32,692 nucleotides of DNA from Microcaldota archaeon (GTDB lineage: Archaea; Micrarchaeota; Micrarchaeia; Norongarragalinales; UBA8480): the NCBI GenBank assembly GCA_013425325.1, contig JACCLL010000041.1:1-32692 (forward strand). The letters run 5' to 3'. The stretch's first letter is position 1. Every line of letters starts with the position of its first letter. The position numbers and the translations under genes are program-made. The notes under the pieces are model-generated. The model made no database searches, was not told the origin of the DNA, and saw only the letters and a list, made by a program, of their open reading frames with translations. Of this stretch, positions 17,484-26,911 are shown piece by piece.

Positions 17484-20320
17484 GCAAGGACTATCGACGG
17501 CTTGAAAGGCATTGCGCGAACCCTCTTTTCTTCCACGGAGTCTTCCTCGCGCTCGACTTTCACTTCCAAACCACTTTCCTTCGACAGGAACGCCGTCGCC
17601 TGCTTGAGCGCGCCGAACTCGTCCAACTGTTTTCTGCCGCGCAGTTCAAAGAAATTCCGCGACGCGTACTGCTTCAGCGCTTCGTCGGTCAAAACAAGTT
17701 CTTCCGGCTTCGCCGCTTTTTCGAGCGCTTTAGACAACGCGTCCGCCTTGGCCTTCGAACCGATTATTACGGTTGCCTTGGTTGCCTTGATTTTCACGAG
17801 TTCCTTGACTTTCCTCAAGTCCGCAAAAACCGCTGCAACGTAGTCTTCCGCCTCCTCGATTTCGAGCGCAATCCTTTCTTCGCGGACTTCCGGCCACGCG
17901 GCGTGCGAAGCAAAGCCCTTGCCCCCCGATTGTTCCCACAGTTCTTCGCAAACGTGCGGAACCATTGGGCAAAGCAATAGAATCCATCTCTCCGCAATTT
18001 CCTTTGCGACAAACGCCTTCTCGTCTTCAGTCGAGCGGCGCGAGAAGTAATCCCACGCGTTCAACAAGCTGTAGAACGAGCTCTGGACGTAGTTGCGCAA
18101 CGAAAACTCTTCAAGCGCCTTCGTCGATTCCAGCACCGACGTTTCGAACTTGCTGAGCATCCACTTTACTGCAATCGAGTCCGGCTGCTTCTTAGGCGCC
18201 TTCTCCGACAACTCGGTCAACAAAAGCACTAGCTCCGCCCATTTGACGAAACTCCTCCGAGTGGCTTCGAGGTCCCTGTCCCTGAAGTCGAGCACTGAAC
18301 CGAATTCGGCGGCGGCCGAAACGTAGAGCCTGAACAAGTCGGCGCCGTACTTTTCCTTAATGCTTGAAAGAATGATCACGTTGCCTTTGCTCTTGCTCAT
18401 CTTCGCTCCCTCGCGGACGAGCATTTCGTTCAACGACAACGCACGCGGCCAGTGCTTCGGCCCGAAGACTGCCGTGTGGGCGAAAATGAAGAAACTCAAG
18501 TGGTTCGTAATGTGCGCCACCGCAGTGTGCCTCAAGTCGTTCGGATACCAGTACTCGAACTCCTTGCGAATCGACTTCAGCACAAGCGGTTGCACTCCAC
18601 AGGTTTTTGCAACCGTTTCCGCAGTTCCTTCGCCGAGGAAGACGAAGTCGAAGAATTCCTCGCGCAGTTGCTCGGGCTTCAAACCAAAACGCCGAATCTG
18701 CTTGATTACGGTGTAGAACGCCATGTAAATCGTCGAGTCGCTCAACGACTCGATTATCCACTCGTTCGCAAAAGGCAGCTGCGTTCCCAGCCCCCTCCTC
18801 CTTGCGCACGGGCGTTTGTCGAGCCAGGCGAAAATGTCTTCGAACTGCTTCTTGTAATTCGACGGGAAAATGAACATTCTTTCCAGGCAGTCGTTCGCGC
18901 GGTCCTTCCAGCCATGCGCGTTGAAGTCGATGAACCACTGGTTCTCCATAACTGCGGCAATGACCTGGCCGCCGCACCTGCACTTTGCGGGCCTCGTCGT
19001 TTCGTAGAAATCGGCGGCGACCTTCTTTTTCTTCAGCCACGCGATTACGTCGTCCTTTGCTTCGTCGATTTTTCTTCCCGCGAACTCGCCGCAGTTCCTT
19101 CCGAGAGTTCCCTCGTAGAACTCTTTCTTGTACAACTCGGCGGTTGCCTTGTCCAGCTTCGGCTTTTCACGCGCGTTCGCGATTTTCATGCGCTCGCAAA
19201 TCTCGACCGCCGGCAGTTCTCCGTAGCCCGGCGACGAAATCAATGGAATGGGCTTGATTGCATTAACCGCCTCGGCAATCCCGTATTTCTGCAGCGTCTT
19301 CTCGTCTTTCTTCAAGTCAGCCAACGCCATCCAATCGTACGGCGCGTGCGCGGGAACGCTGTGCACGAACCCGCTCGCGTTTTCCGGATCCACGAAGGAC
19401 GCGGGAAGCACTGTGACCTTTGTTCCAAGCGGCGAGACAAGCGTTTTTCCAATGAATTTTTCTCCCGAAATTTTTTCCAGAACCCTAACGGAATGGTTTT
19501 GCAGCGCCAGTTTTTCCGCAGCCGGCTGGCTGACGTACCACGTTTCGCCGTCCACGGTCGCCTTAACGTACTCGACTGACGGGTTGACGAACATGTTAGT
19601 TATTCCGAACACTGTTTCGGGACGCAGCGTGCTGGAGACAATAAAAGCGTTTTCGCCTTCGACTTTGAACTTCAAGGCAATGAACGTCTGCAGGTCAACA
19701 GGGTTCGTGTCCCCGTCTTGAATGTCATCTTCGCCCGCCGCATTTGCGCACGACTTGCAGTAAAGCAACGGGTAAGCGGCTTGCTTGAGGTAGCCTTTTT
19801 TCTTGTACTTGTGGAACTGCCATTCCACGAACTTGTTGTACTCCCTGTCGCCGGTAGTGAACTGCCTGCTCAAGTCAAGCGAGTAGCCGAGGCTCTTGAA
19901 GTCCTCGATTATCTTAGAAGAAAAGTATTCAACGACTTTCTTCGGGTCCGCGAAGCTCTTCACGATTTTTTCAACTGTCTTCGCGTCTTTCTCGTAAGTG
20001 CCGACGTAATCTTTGTACAGTTTTAGCGCTTCCAGGTCGCCGGCAGCGATTTTCGCGCTCACCGCAAGCACGGGAGTTCCCGTAATGTGGAAAGCCATTG
20101 GCCACAGCAGGTTGAATCCCTGCATGCGCTTGAAACGCGCTATAACGTCGCCATAAGTGTAAGTCCTTCCGTGCCCGACGTGCAGCGTTCCGCTCACGTA
20201 CGGATAGGGAACGGTGAAAAAGAACTTGGGCTTGCGCTCGTCGGGCGCGGGCTCGAAAGCCTTTTCCGAGTACCAGCGCCGCTGCCACTTGTCTTCAATA
20301 GCCCTGAAATCAAGTGCCAA
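17480..20320 (-). CDS. leuS: Leucyl-tRNA synthetase, archaeal type
   Basis: FFFTVPYPYVSGTLHVGHGRTYTYGDVIARFKRMQGFNLLWPMAFHITGTP (HIGH) and GAKMSKSKGNVI (KMSKS). Confidence 0.96.
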   Translation of the reverse strand: MALDFRAIEDKWQRRWYSEKAFEPAPDERKPKFFFTVPYPYVSGTLHVGHGRTYTYGDVIARFKRMQGFNLLWPMAFHITGTPVLAVSAKIAAGDLEALKLYKDYVGTYEKDAKTVEKIVKSFADPKKVVEYFSSKIIEDFKSLGYSLDLSRQFTTGDREYNKFVEWQFHKYKKKGYLKQAAYPLLYCKSCANAAGEDDIQDGDTNPVDLQTFIALKFKVEGENAFIVSSTLRPETVFGITNMFVNPSVEYVKATVDGETWYVSQPAAEKLALQNHSVRVLEKISGEKFIGKTLVSPLGTKVTVLPASFVDPENASGFVHSVPAHAPYDWMALADLKKDEKTLQKYGIAEAVNAIKPIPLISSPGYGELPAVEICERMKIANAREKPKLDKATAELYKKEFYEGTLGRNCGEFAGRKIDEAKDDVIAWLKKKKVAADFYETTRPAKCRCGGQVIAAVMENQWFIDFNAHGWKDRANDCLERMFIFPSNYKKQFEDIFAWLDKRPCARRRGLGTQLPFANEWIIESLSDSTIYMAFYTVIKQIRRFGLKPEQLREEFFDFVFLGEGTAETVAKTCGVQPLVLKSIRKEFEYWYPNDLRHTAVAHITNHLSFFIFAHTAVFGPKHWPRALSLNEMLVREGAKMSKSKGNVIILSSIKEKYGADLFRLYVSAAAEFGSVLDFRDRDLEATRRSFVKWAELVLLLTELSEKAPKKQPDSIAVKWMLSKFETSVLESTKALEEFSLRNYVQSSFYSLLNAWDYFSRRSTEDEKAFVAKEIAERWILLLCPMVPHVCEELWEQSGGKGFASHAAWPEVREERIALEIEEAEDYVAAVFADLRKVKELVKIKATKATVIIGSKAKADALSKALEKAAKPEELVLTDEALKQYASRNFFELRGRKQLDEFGALKQATAFLSKESGLEVKVEREEDSVEEKRVRAMPFKPSIVLA

Positions 20321-20370
20321 AAACAGTCACCGATTGGAAAATAATTGCGGCGCCAAAGTTATTAATTGTT

Positions 20371-20799
20371 TTAGGAGCGCTTGATGAACAAGCCGCACCA
20401 GCACCGGCCTTCGGTTCTCCAAATTCCTTGCGCCTCGAAGTTACACGGACACAACAGCGAGGAGTCAAGTTTCGCGGCGGAAGCCGAGATCCGGCACGGG
20501 CAGTACTTCAAGCCCTTCTTCTCCAAGTTGGCGTAAACGCCGTCCACTACGCGGTCGACGTGCACTTTCTCCGGGTTCAACGCGAAGGCGTTGTTGTCGC
20601 AGTATTTCTCGATTGCCGCACGGAATTCTTGTTTTGGCATCGGGTCGGCGGAAGCGTTTTCGAACAAAAGCTTCTTCGCCTCGTCGGCGTCGACTTCAAC
20701 GTACTTGTTCAACTGCATGCAAGTCGGACACTTTTCGGGCGCGTTAACTCCCCAGTGCACGTCGCCGCAGACGGTGCACCGGAAAAACTTTTTCGCCAC
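20371..20799 (-). CDS. Rubredoxin-domain ferredoxin-thioredoxin/disulfide reductase catalytic-subunit-like protein
   Basis: N-terminal rubredoxin-like FRCTVCGDVHWGVNAPEKCPTC. C-terminal YCPCR...LLCPCNFEAQGIWRTEGRCWCGLF, the FTR catalytic CPC..CPC..CxC arrangement. Confidence 0.87.
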   Translation of the reverse strand: MAKKFFRCTVCGDVHWGVNAPEKCPTCMQLNKYVEVDADEAKKLLFENASADPMPKQEFRAAIEKYCDNNAFALNPEKVHVDRVVDGVYANLEKKGLKYCPCRISASAAKLDSSLLCPCNFEAQGIWRTEGRCWCGLFIKRS

Positions 20800-20809
20800 G
20801 CCAAAACCT

Positions 20810-21253
20810 TCAAGTTATTTCCAGCCGGCCTTCCATTCCGAATTCCCTGTGCCCCGGCGCCGAGCAGTAGAACGGGAAGGTTCCGGACTGGTTTGCCAAA
20901 AACTCTATTGACTCGGTTCCGCCCGGCGAAAGCAAGTGCGTCGACTTGAATCCCTCGACAACCAGGCTGTGGGCGGTAGTGCCGGCGTTCCTGAAAATGA
21001 TTCGCACGATGTCGCCGCGTTCCACTGAAATAACGTCGGGAGTGAAGTTGAATTCGCGGCTTTCAACAGTGAATTCCTTGACCGGACTCTGCTGCCTCGG
21101 CAATACGGTAATCGGGGGCGGGCTTACGCCCGGCGTTGTTTGAACGGAGGGCGTGGGAGTGGCAGTCACCTGAGGAGCGGGTTGCGAGGTAGTGCAGCCC
21201 GCAAGCAAAACCGCCGCGAACAGGCACAGAACGCCTAAGAACTTGAAATCCAT
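20810..21253 (-). CDS. Cupredoxin-domain lipoprotein
   Basis: Lipobox VLLAGC, Pro/Thr-rich linker, type-1 copper ligand pattern HS...YCSAPGHREFGM. Confidence 0.88.
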   Translation of the reverse strand: MDFKFLGVLCLFAAVLLAGCTTSQPAPQVTATPTPSVQTTPGVSPPPITVLPRQQSPVKEFTVESREFNFTPDVISVERGDIVRIIFRNAGTTAHSLVVEGFKSTHLLSPGGTESIEFLANQSGTFPFYCSAPGHREFGMEGRLEIT

Positions 21254-21319
21254 TTTTCAAACCGACCTCTCTATAACGACTCCAAAATTCCGAAGGCGTT
21301 CGCGCTATTAAAAGTTGCG

Positions 21320-21682
21320 TTAATTCCGCGGGCAGTCCTGCGGACAAGAAGAAACCGTTTCAGCACACGGACACCCGATTGCCATACAGACTATTTCCTG
21401 GCAGACTCCGTCGCCGCACAAGTTCCTACAATTTTCGGCAGGATGAACGAGTTTCCACCTGTCTTCTGGAGGAATTTCCTGCACGAAAGTCCTGCCGTCC
21501 GGCGCCCTGCACTGCACGGGATAAGTCTCCATCACGGGGTTGCCTGCCGCGGCGCATTCGTCGAAGTTGTTTACCCGTTCCGTGGTCTGCGTGAGTACCG
21601 AAGCAAAGTAAACTATTACTAGTATTGCCGCCAGCAAAATAACCGCAACTGCAAACGAAGGCATGCTTTGTTTTTTCATCAC
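21320..21682 (-). CDS. Small membrane-anchored Cys-rich protein
   Basis: N-terminal TM helix; NNFDECAAAGNPVMETYPVQCRAPDGRTFVQEI module and CGDGVCQEIVCMAIGCPCAETVSSCPQDC Cys motif. GTG start, with ATG immediately after. Confidence 0.75.
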   Translation of the reverse strand: MMKKQSMPSFAVAVILLAAILVIVYFASVLTQTTERVNNFDECAAAGNPVMETYPVQCRAPDGRTFVQEIPPEDRWKLVHPAENCRNLCGDGVCQEIVCMAIGCPCAETVSSCPQDCPRN

Positions 21683-21720
21683 AACCGTATTCGAAGCGAT
21701 TTAATAAAAGTCCACGCCTT

Positions 21721-21740
21721 TCGTTAGGCCGGGCTAACGA
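21721..21740. promoter_or_regulatory. Near-perfect 20-bp palindrome (operator-like) between divergent promoters
   Basis: TCGTTAG-GCCGGG-CTAACGA: 9 of 10 half-site positions pair. Lies between TATA-like sequences of the 21682(-) and 21781(+) genes. Confidence 0.6.
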
Positions 21741-21747
21741 GCGAAGG

Positions 21748-21759
21748 CAAATAAATACC
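21748..21759 (+). promoter_or_regulatory. TATA-like element upstream of class III signal peptide protein
   Basis: CAAATAAATACC, about 28 nt before ATG 21781, suggesting a near-leaderless transcript. Confidence 0.5.
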
Positions 21760-21780
21760 TAAAGGCGTTAAGCGTTGTTC

Positions 21781-22641
21781 ATGGCGAGAAAAGCCCAGGG
21801 GTCGCTCGAGTATATAGTACTGATCGGCGCCGTACTGTTCTTCATCGTACTGGTTGTAGTGGTGACGAAAACCAACGTATTATCCGGCGGCAGCGAAACG
21901 ACTCAAACCAACATGCAGCAGTGGAACACGACCGTAAACGCCGCGTGCGACATAGGCATTCCCTGTCCCTCCGGCTACGAGTGCGCGGCAAACGGAAGCT
22001 GCGTAATTCCGCTCGCACCGTCTTGCACGGTTAACATTACAGCGGCGGACCTTCCGTATACTACTACTCCCGGGCCGGGCGTTTATTGCCTGACTGAAGA
22101 TGCTGCGTTACCCGTCGGCAACGCGATTACAATTACTTCCTCGGACGTCGAACTGAATTGTTTTAACCACGTGCTTAGCGGCGCTGGTCCCGTTTGCGGA
22201 GCCATGCAGGTGGGCGTTTTTGTAGGTCCTGCGCTGCCGGCGTTGTCGAACGTGACTGTAAAGAACTGCAACTTGCACGACTTCTGCGGAGCAATGTACC
22301 TCGCCAACATGACTAGTGGAAACGTTTCATACAACGACGCTCACGACAACTATTATGGACTAGTGGTGGCTGGCAATGGCACTACTTACTCTTCGAACAA
22401 CGTTTCCTCTAACTTGTTCAGGGGCTTTGCTATCCTCAGCCAATCTTTTTCAAACATTTTCTCAAGTAACCGCGCTTGCGACAACAACTGCTCTGGTGGA
22501 ACATGTCAAGACTTTCGTTTCGGCAACGAGCAAACAAGTATTGACAGCACTTGCGGCACAGGCGGCTGCTATCAAAGCGCCGCCTGGCCGATGTGTTCCA
22601 GCGGCTTGGGCGGTTACAGCAACTGCAACTTCACCTGCTGA
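21781..22641 (+). CDS. Class III signal peptide (pilin-like) protein with short beta-helix and Cys-rich C-terminal cap
   Basis: MARKAQGSLEYIVLIGAVLFFIVLVVVV (archaellin/pilin-type leader), CDIGIPCPSGYECAANGSC module, beta-helix repeats (VTVKNCNLHDFCGAMYLANMTSGNVSYNDAHDNYYGLVV), cap CGTGGCYQ...NCNFTC. Confidence 0.85.
   Translation: MARKAQGSLEYIVLIGAVLFFIVLVVVVTKTNVLSGGSETTQTNMQQWNTTVNAACDIGIPCPSGYECAANGSCVIPLAPSCTVNITAADLPYTTTPGPGVYCLTEDAALPVGNAITITSSDVELNCFNHVLSGAGPVCGAMQVGVFVGPALPALSNVTVKNCNLHDFCGAMYLANMTSGNVSYNDAHDNYYGLVVAGNGTTYSSNNVSSNLFRGFAILSQSFSNIFSSNRACDNNCSGGTCQDFRFGNEQTSIDSTCGTGGCYQSAAWPMCSSGLGGYSNCNFTC
22477..22638 (+). repeat. Cys-rich beta-helix cap, copy 1
   Basis: CDNNCSGGTCQDFRFGNEQTSIDSTCGTGGCYQSAAWPMCSSGLGGYSNCNFTC. 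Confidence 0.75.
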
Positions 22642-22672
22642 AGCAAAAACGGGCTCGACGGCAAGGCCAAAG

Positions 22673-22683
22673 CAAATAAATCC
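22673..22683 (+). promoter_or_regulatory. TATA-like element
   Basis: CAAATAAATCC about 25 nt before ATG 22703; nearly the same sequence as upstream of 21781. Confidence 0.45.
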
Positions 22684-22702
22684 GATAGCGGTAAGCTCTC
22701 TC

Positions 22703-25507
22703 ATGCCAAGAAAAGCACAGGCCTCGCTCGAACACGTCATACTGATAGGAGCCCTCCTGTTTTTCGTCGCAATAATAATAGTAATCACCAAAACCAACGT
22801 CTTGTACGGCGGCAGCGAAACGACGAAAACCAACGTCCAGCAACTCAGCACGGCGATAAACGCAGTGTGCGACCTCGGCATACCCTGCCCGACTGGCTAC
22901 GACTGCGCGGCAAACGGAAGCTGCATTGCCGGCTGCATCGGCACGACCGTCACTTCGTGCATAACAATCAGTTCCCCCGGCAGTTACTGCGTGGAAAGCA
23001 ACCTCTCCAGCTCCGGCACCTGCATCACCATTTCCGCCAACGACGTTTCCTTCGACTGCCACAACCACGCCATAACCGGCCCCACCGGCTCGGGCTACGG
23101 CGTTTCATTATGGCACGTGAACAACGCGACCGTCAAACGATGCACGGTCAAACAATTTGCCACCGGCGTGTACTTGTACGATTCCGCGACCAACAATTTG
23201 ATTGAAGACAATTTGCTGACCGGCAACAACATCGGAGCGCAGACGGGCGCCATGGGAAGCAATTCGGGCAACAACTTTTCTTACAACAACATTTCAAGCA
23301 ACACCCAATTGGGACTGGACATATCTTATGCTCTCAACGGCGCAATAGAACAGAACGAGATACGCTACAATTCAATGGGAGGAATATCGTCTTACTGGGG
23401 TGGCGGCCACTTCATTGCAAACAATGAAATAACGGACAACGGCGGATACGGCATTAACTTCTTCACGCCCTCGTCGAAAAGCACGATTTACTCCAACAAC
23501 CTGTCCGCCAACAACAACTGCGGAATATACTTGTACGGCCCCGGCGCGCCCGGCCACAACATTTCCTACAACGAAATTTCCTACACCTCCGGCAGCCCCG
23601 GAGCAATATGCGGCACTACGTGGGCGCCCGACACGATAATAGAACACAATACAATGAACAACAACCTGTACGGCGTTTACTTAACGGGCGGCTTGATGTC
23701 GCAGTTCAACTACAACACCCTGTGCGACAACACCAACTACGACGTCTACGTTTCTAACGCACAAGTCGCTTCAGTTGCGGGCAACACCTGCGGCGCGGGC
23801 AAGTGCTACCAAGGAGGAGTGTGGGGTATCTGCATGCCGAACGTCGCGGGAGCCGGCAACTGCAATCACTGCTGCAGCGGAAACTGTCTGCCGGCCGTGT
23901 CGCTCAACGAGCCGACGAACGGCGCGACACTCGCAAAAGGAGAGGTCGTTTCGTTCAACTATACTCCTTCCGACGAAGTGGGCTTTAAGAACGCCACGCT
24001 GTACACGGACGAGGACGGCACGTGGAAAGCATACGAATCCAATTCAACGCCTATCACGAACGGCGCGAAAAACACGATAGCCCACACGATTACCACCACG
24101 TCCGGAACCTACGCCTGGAACGTCCTCGCCTGCGACACCGACGACGCGTGCAGCTGGGCTGCTTCAAACTATTCCTTCACAATACCCTGCGACCCCGGAG
24201 AAATCTGTTACTGCGGCTACTCCGTAGGCTCGCCGGGAAACTATTACTTGAGCGAAAACCTCAGCTGCGTCGTAAGCGGCATTGCGGTAAACGCGAACGA
24301 CGTTCGCATTGACTGCAACGGGCACGAAATAAGCGGTCCGGGAGGCTTCACGGGAATCGCTACGGCCGCGCTGGCGTCGAACATCACGGTCTTCAACTGC
24401 ACCATAAAAAACTACAATTACGCCATCCGATACGTCTCTAACACGGACAGCCGAATAATCGAAAACCGGCTTGAAAACAACTGGGCGGGCGTATGGCTTT
24501 CCGAATGGTACGGCATAGCCATGCAAACGTTAATTGAAAACAACACAATAGACAACACAAACTACGCCGTCTACTTGGAATCCAGTAGTTTGGAAAACCA
24601 GTCGAACATCATGAGAAACAACACTTTAACCAACGGCGCAACCTCCTGGGCTTCCGGAATTGAGGTTCACTCGGGAAACAACACAATAGAAAACAACCGA
24701 GTATCAAACTATTACTACGGCATCATCGTGGGGGCGGCGTACACTCAAATAAAAAATAATTTCATTTCCTCCAGCGCGGAAGGAATCATATTCTACAACA
24801 TCAACTACTCGCTTGTCTACGGCAACGCCATAACTAACGCCTCGTTCGCCGGCGTATACACTTCCGACGGTTCCAACGCCAACATTTCCTACAATGAAAT
24901 AAACGACTCCAACTACGGCATTATGGCACAACTTGGAGTACCCCTTCAAAACAGTAACATCTCATACAACAAGATAACCAACACAACCAGTTCCGGAATT
25001 TGGCTGTACGGCTCGCAGTACAACACCGTTTCCTACAACAACGTTTCATACAACCAAGGGTACGGCGCCGAGTTTTTTGACGTGAGCAACAACACAATAG
25101 CATACAACAACATAACCAGAAACGGCTACACCGGACTCTACTTCGCAACCTACACGATTTCTACAGAGTACAACACCGCGCTAGGCAACACCATAACCAA
25201 CAACAGCAACGGCATTTTTTTCGCCGGCTACAACGATACCCTGCGAACGCGGTACAACAACGTTTCCTCGAACACCATAGACGACAACAGCGCGGTCGGC
25301 GTGCACGTCTACGACTCCTACAGCGACTCAAACTACTTTACAGACAACCAGATTTGCGGAAGCACCAGCACTGCGTTCGCCGTGTACGCGTCTCAAAACC
25401 CTGCTTCAGGCAACAAGTGCGACGCAGGCAAGTGCTACCAAACCGACGCGCACAACGTGTGCGTGCCCAACGTCGCGGGATATGGCAACTGCAACAACGC
25501 GTGCTGA
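22703..25507 (+). CDS. Class III signal peptide protein with two right-handed beta-helix (NosD/CASH-like) domains separated by an Ig-like module
   Basis: MPRKAQASLEHVILIGALLFFVAIIIVI leader, CDLGIPCPTGYDCAANGSC module, many NxSYNxI/NxTI beta-helix repeats, Ig-like PAVSLNEPTNGATLAKGEVVSFNYTPSD, two Cys-rich caps. ORF-track start 22376 overlaps the upstream CDS out of frame and is not supported. Confidence 0.88.
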   Translation: MPRKAQASLEHVILIGALLFFVAIIIVITKTNVLYGGSETTKTNVQQLSTAINAVCDLGIPCPTGYDCAANGSCIAGCIGTTVTSCITISSPGSYCVESNLSSSGTCITISANDVSFDCHNHAITGPTGSGYGVSLWHVNNATVKRCTVKQFATGVYLYDSATNNLIEDNLLTGNNIGAQTGAMGSNSGNNFSYNNISSNTQLGLDISYALNGAIEQNEIRYNSMGGISSYWGGGHFIANNEITDNGGYGINFFTPSSKSTIYSNNLSANNNCGIYLYGPGAPGHNISYNEISYTSGSPGAICGTTWAPDTIIEHNTMNNNLYGVYLTGGLMSQFNYNTLCDNTNYDVYVSNAQVASVAGNTCGAGKCYQGGVWGICMPNVAGAGNCNHCCSGNCLPAVSLNEPTNGATLAKGEVVSFNYTPSDEVGFKNATLYTDEDGTWKAYESNSTPITNGAKNTIAHTITTTSGTYAWNVLACDTDDACSWAASNYSFTIPCDPGEICYCGYSVGSPGNYYLSENLSCVVSGIAVNANDVRIDCNGHEISGPGGFTGIATAALASNITVFNCTIKNYNYAIRYVSNTDSRIIENRLENNWAGVWLSEWYGIAMQTLIENNTIDNTNYAVYLESSSLENQSNIMRNNTLTNGATSWASGIEVHSGNNTIENNRVSNYYYGIIVGAAYTQIKNNFISSSAEGIIFYNINYSLVYGNAITNASFAGVYTSDGSNANISYNEINDSNYGIMAQLGVPLQNSNISYNKITNTTSSGIWLYGSQYNTVSYNNVSYNQGYGAEFFDVSNNTIAYNNITRNGYTGLYFATYTISTEYNTALGNTITNNSNGIFFAGYNDTLRTRYNNVSSNTIDDNSAVGVHVYDSYSDSNYFTDNQICGSTSTAFAVYASQNPASGNKCDAGKCYQTDAHNVCVPNVAGYGNCNNAC
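23723..23875 (+). repeat. Cys-rich beta-helix cap, copy 2
   Basis: CDNTNYDVYVSNAQVASVAGNTCGAGKCYQGGVWGICMPNVAGAGNCNHCC. Confidence 0.8.
25355..25504 (+). repeat. Cys-rich beta-helix cap, copy 3
   Basis: CGSTSTAFAVYASQNPASGNKCDAGKCYQTDAHNVCVPNVAGYGNCNNAC. Confidence 0.8.
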
Positions 25508-25591
25508 AGCGAAAACGGGTTCGGCAGCCGCCGAAGACAATGCTTTGTTTTTAATCCGCCTTAACCTAACTTCCCTACAACCTGATGCAAA

Positions 25592-26911
25592 ATGAGTCTT
25601 GAAATAAGCGCGGGAAAACCCCGGCCAATAGTCACGGCATTAGTAGTAGTGGCCATCGCGGCAATCATTTTCTTCTCCATCTCGCGAATCGGATACTTCT
25701 GGGTAATGCTCGCCCCCAACCTAGTCCTGCTTCTAGTGACTCTAGTAATGCTGTTCGCCTTCTTCGAAAAAAAACCCGAGAAAAAAATGGCGCCAAAAGA
25801 CTATCCCCGCCTCACCGTAATCCTGCCAGTGCACAACGCGCAGGAAACAATTGAGAAAGCAATCGAGCGCGTGCGCAACTCAGACTACCCCTACGGAATT
25901 GAAGTGATCGCGGTTGACGACGCAAGCACCGACTCCTCGCCCCAGATACTTGCGAAGCTCAAGGGCGTGAAAGTGCTGACAATGAAGAAAAACGTGGGAA
26001 AAGCCGCTGCGTTGAACGCCGGCGCCAAGCTCGCGAAAGGAGAAGTAATTGCGTTCGTGGACGCGGATTCTTACGTTGAAAAAACTGCGTTCAAGCACGC
26101 GGTCGAAGCGATTCTGGAAGACGACGAAATAGGCGCCGCAACCTGCTTCATCCGAGTAGCTGACGCAAACAAGTCGATTCTCAGGAAAGTACAGGAAATC
26201 GAGTACTACACGGGATTCGGGTTCGCGGCGCTGGCCAGCCACTTGCTGGACGCCATTTTCGTCACCCCCGGCCCGACTACGGTGTTCAGGAAAACGGCGT
26301 TCGAGAAAATACACGGCTTCGACGAACACAATATTACTGAAGACCTGGAAATGGCGTGGCGGTTGAGGCGCCACGGCTTCGGAATAGCCTACTCACCGGA
26401 CTCGATTGTCTACACCGAAGTTCCCGACACGATAAAGGCGTTGTACCGCCAGCGGCTCAGGTGGTACCGCGGAAAATTGTTTAACGTACGCAAGTACTCG
26501 GACATGCTGTTCAACAAGAAGTACGGCAACTTCGGCTTGTTCATGCTCCCCGGCTCTTTTTCCGCCGAGTTCGCCGGAATAGTCCTCAGCTTCTCGTTCG
26601 TCTACCTACTGTTCAGACAAGCGGCTTGGCTGGCGTCCTACCTGGCTTCAAGCCTCGCAGTCGGAACGCTTTCGCTTGACTTGAGCGGATTCGCGTTAGT
26701 CGGCACGTCGGCAATAGCAATGGGAGCGGTAATAGTCATTCCGTGGATTTTCGCGCTCTACTTGAGTTACGGCATGGCGGGAAGAAAATTCGGGTTGCGC
26801 CAAGTGCCCCAACTCTTTCTCTTCCTCTTCTTCTACGGAACAGTAGTGTCGTTCTTTTACTGCGCAAGCTTCATTAAGGAAGTAAACAGAAGTGATTACA
26901 AATGGAAGTAA
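25592..26911 (+). CDS. Membrane-bound processive family 2 glycosyltransferase
   Basis: LTVILPVHNAQETIEKAIERV, VIAVDDASTDSS, FVDADSY, ITEDLEMAWRLRRHG, QRLRWYRG (QxxRW); flanking TM helices. Confidence 0.92.
   Translation: MSLEISAGKPRPIVTALVVVAIAAIIFFSISRIGYFWVMLAPNLVLLLVTLVMLFAFFEKKPEKKMAPKDYPRLTVILPVHNAQETIEKAIERVRNSDYPYGIEVIAVDDASTDSSPQILAKLKGVKVLTMKKNVGKAAALNAGAKLAKGEVIAFVDADSYVEKTAFKHAVEAILEDDEIGAATCFIRVADANKSILRKVQEIEYYTGFGFAALASHLLDAIFVTPGPTTVFRKTAFEKIHGFDEHNITEDLEMAWRLRRHGFGIAYSPDSIVYTEVPDTIKALYRQRLRWYRGKLFNVRKYSDMLFNKKYGNFGLFMLPGSFSAEFAGIVLSFSFVYLLFRQAAWLASYLASSLAVGTLSLDLSGFALVGTSAIAMGAVIVIPWIFALYLSYGMAGRKFGLRQVPQLFLFLFFYGTVVSFFYCASFIKEVNRSDYKWK

Noticed and set aside
18452-19579. 375-aa + strand ORF
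   Set aside because: Antisense to leuS; no recognisable domain.
22376-22702. ORF-track N-terminal extension of the 1043-aa ORF
   Set aside because: Overlaps the 21781..22641 CDS out of frame; the pilin-type leader and TATA place the start at ATG 22703.
25505-25507. TGA after the terminal Cys as possible selenocysteine/readthrough codon
   Set aside because: Post-stop similarity between the paralogues is suggestive, but downstream peptides diverge quickly and TGA is an ordinary stop elsewhere (e.g. 15124); no SECIS seen.
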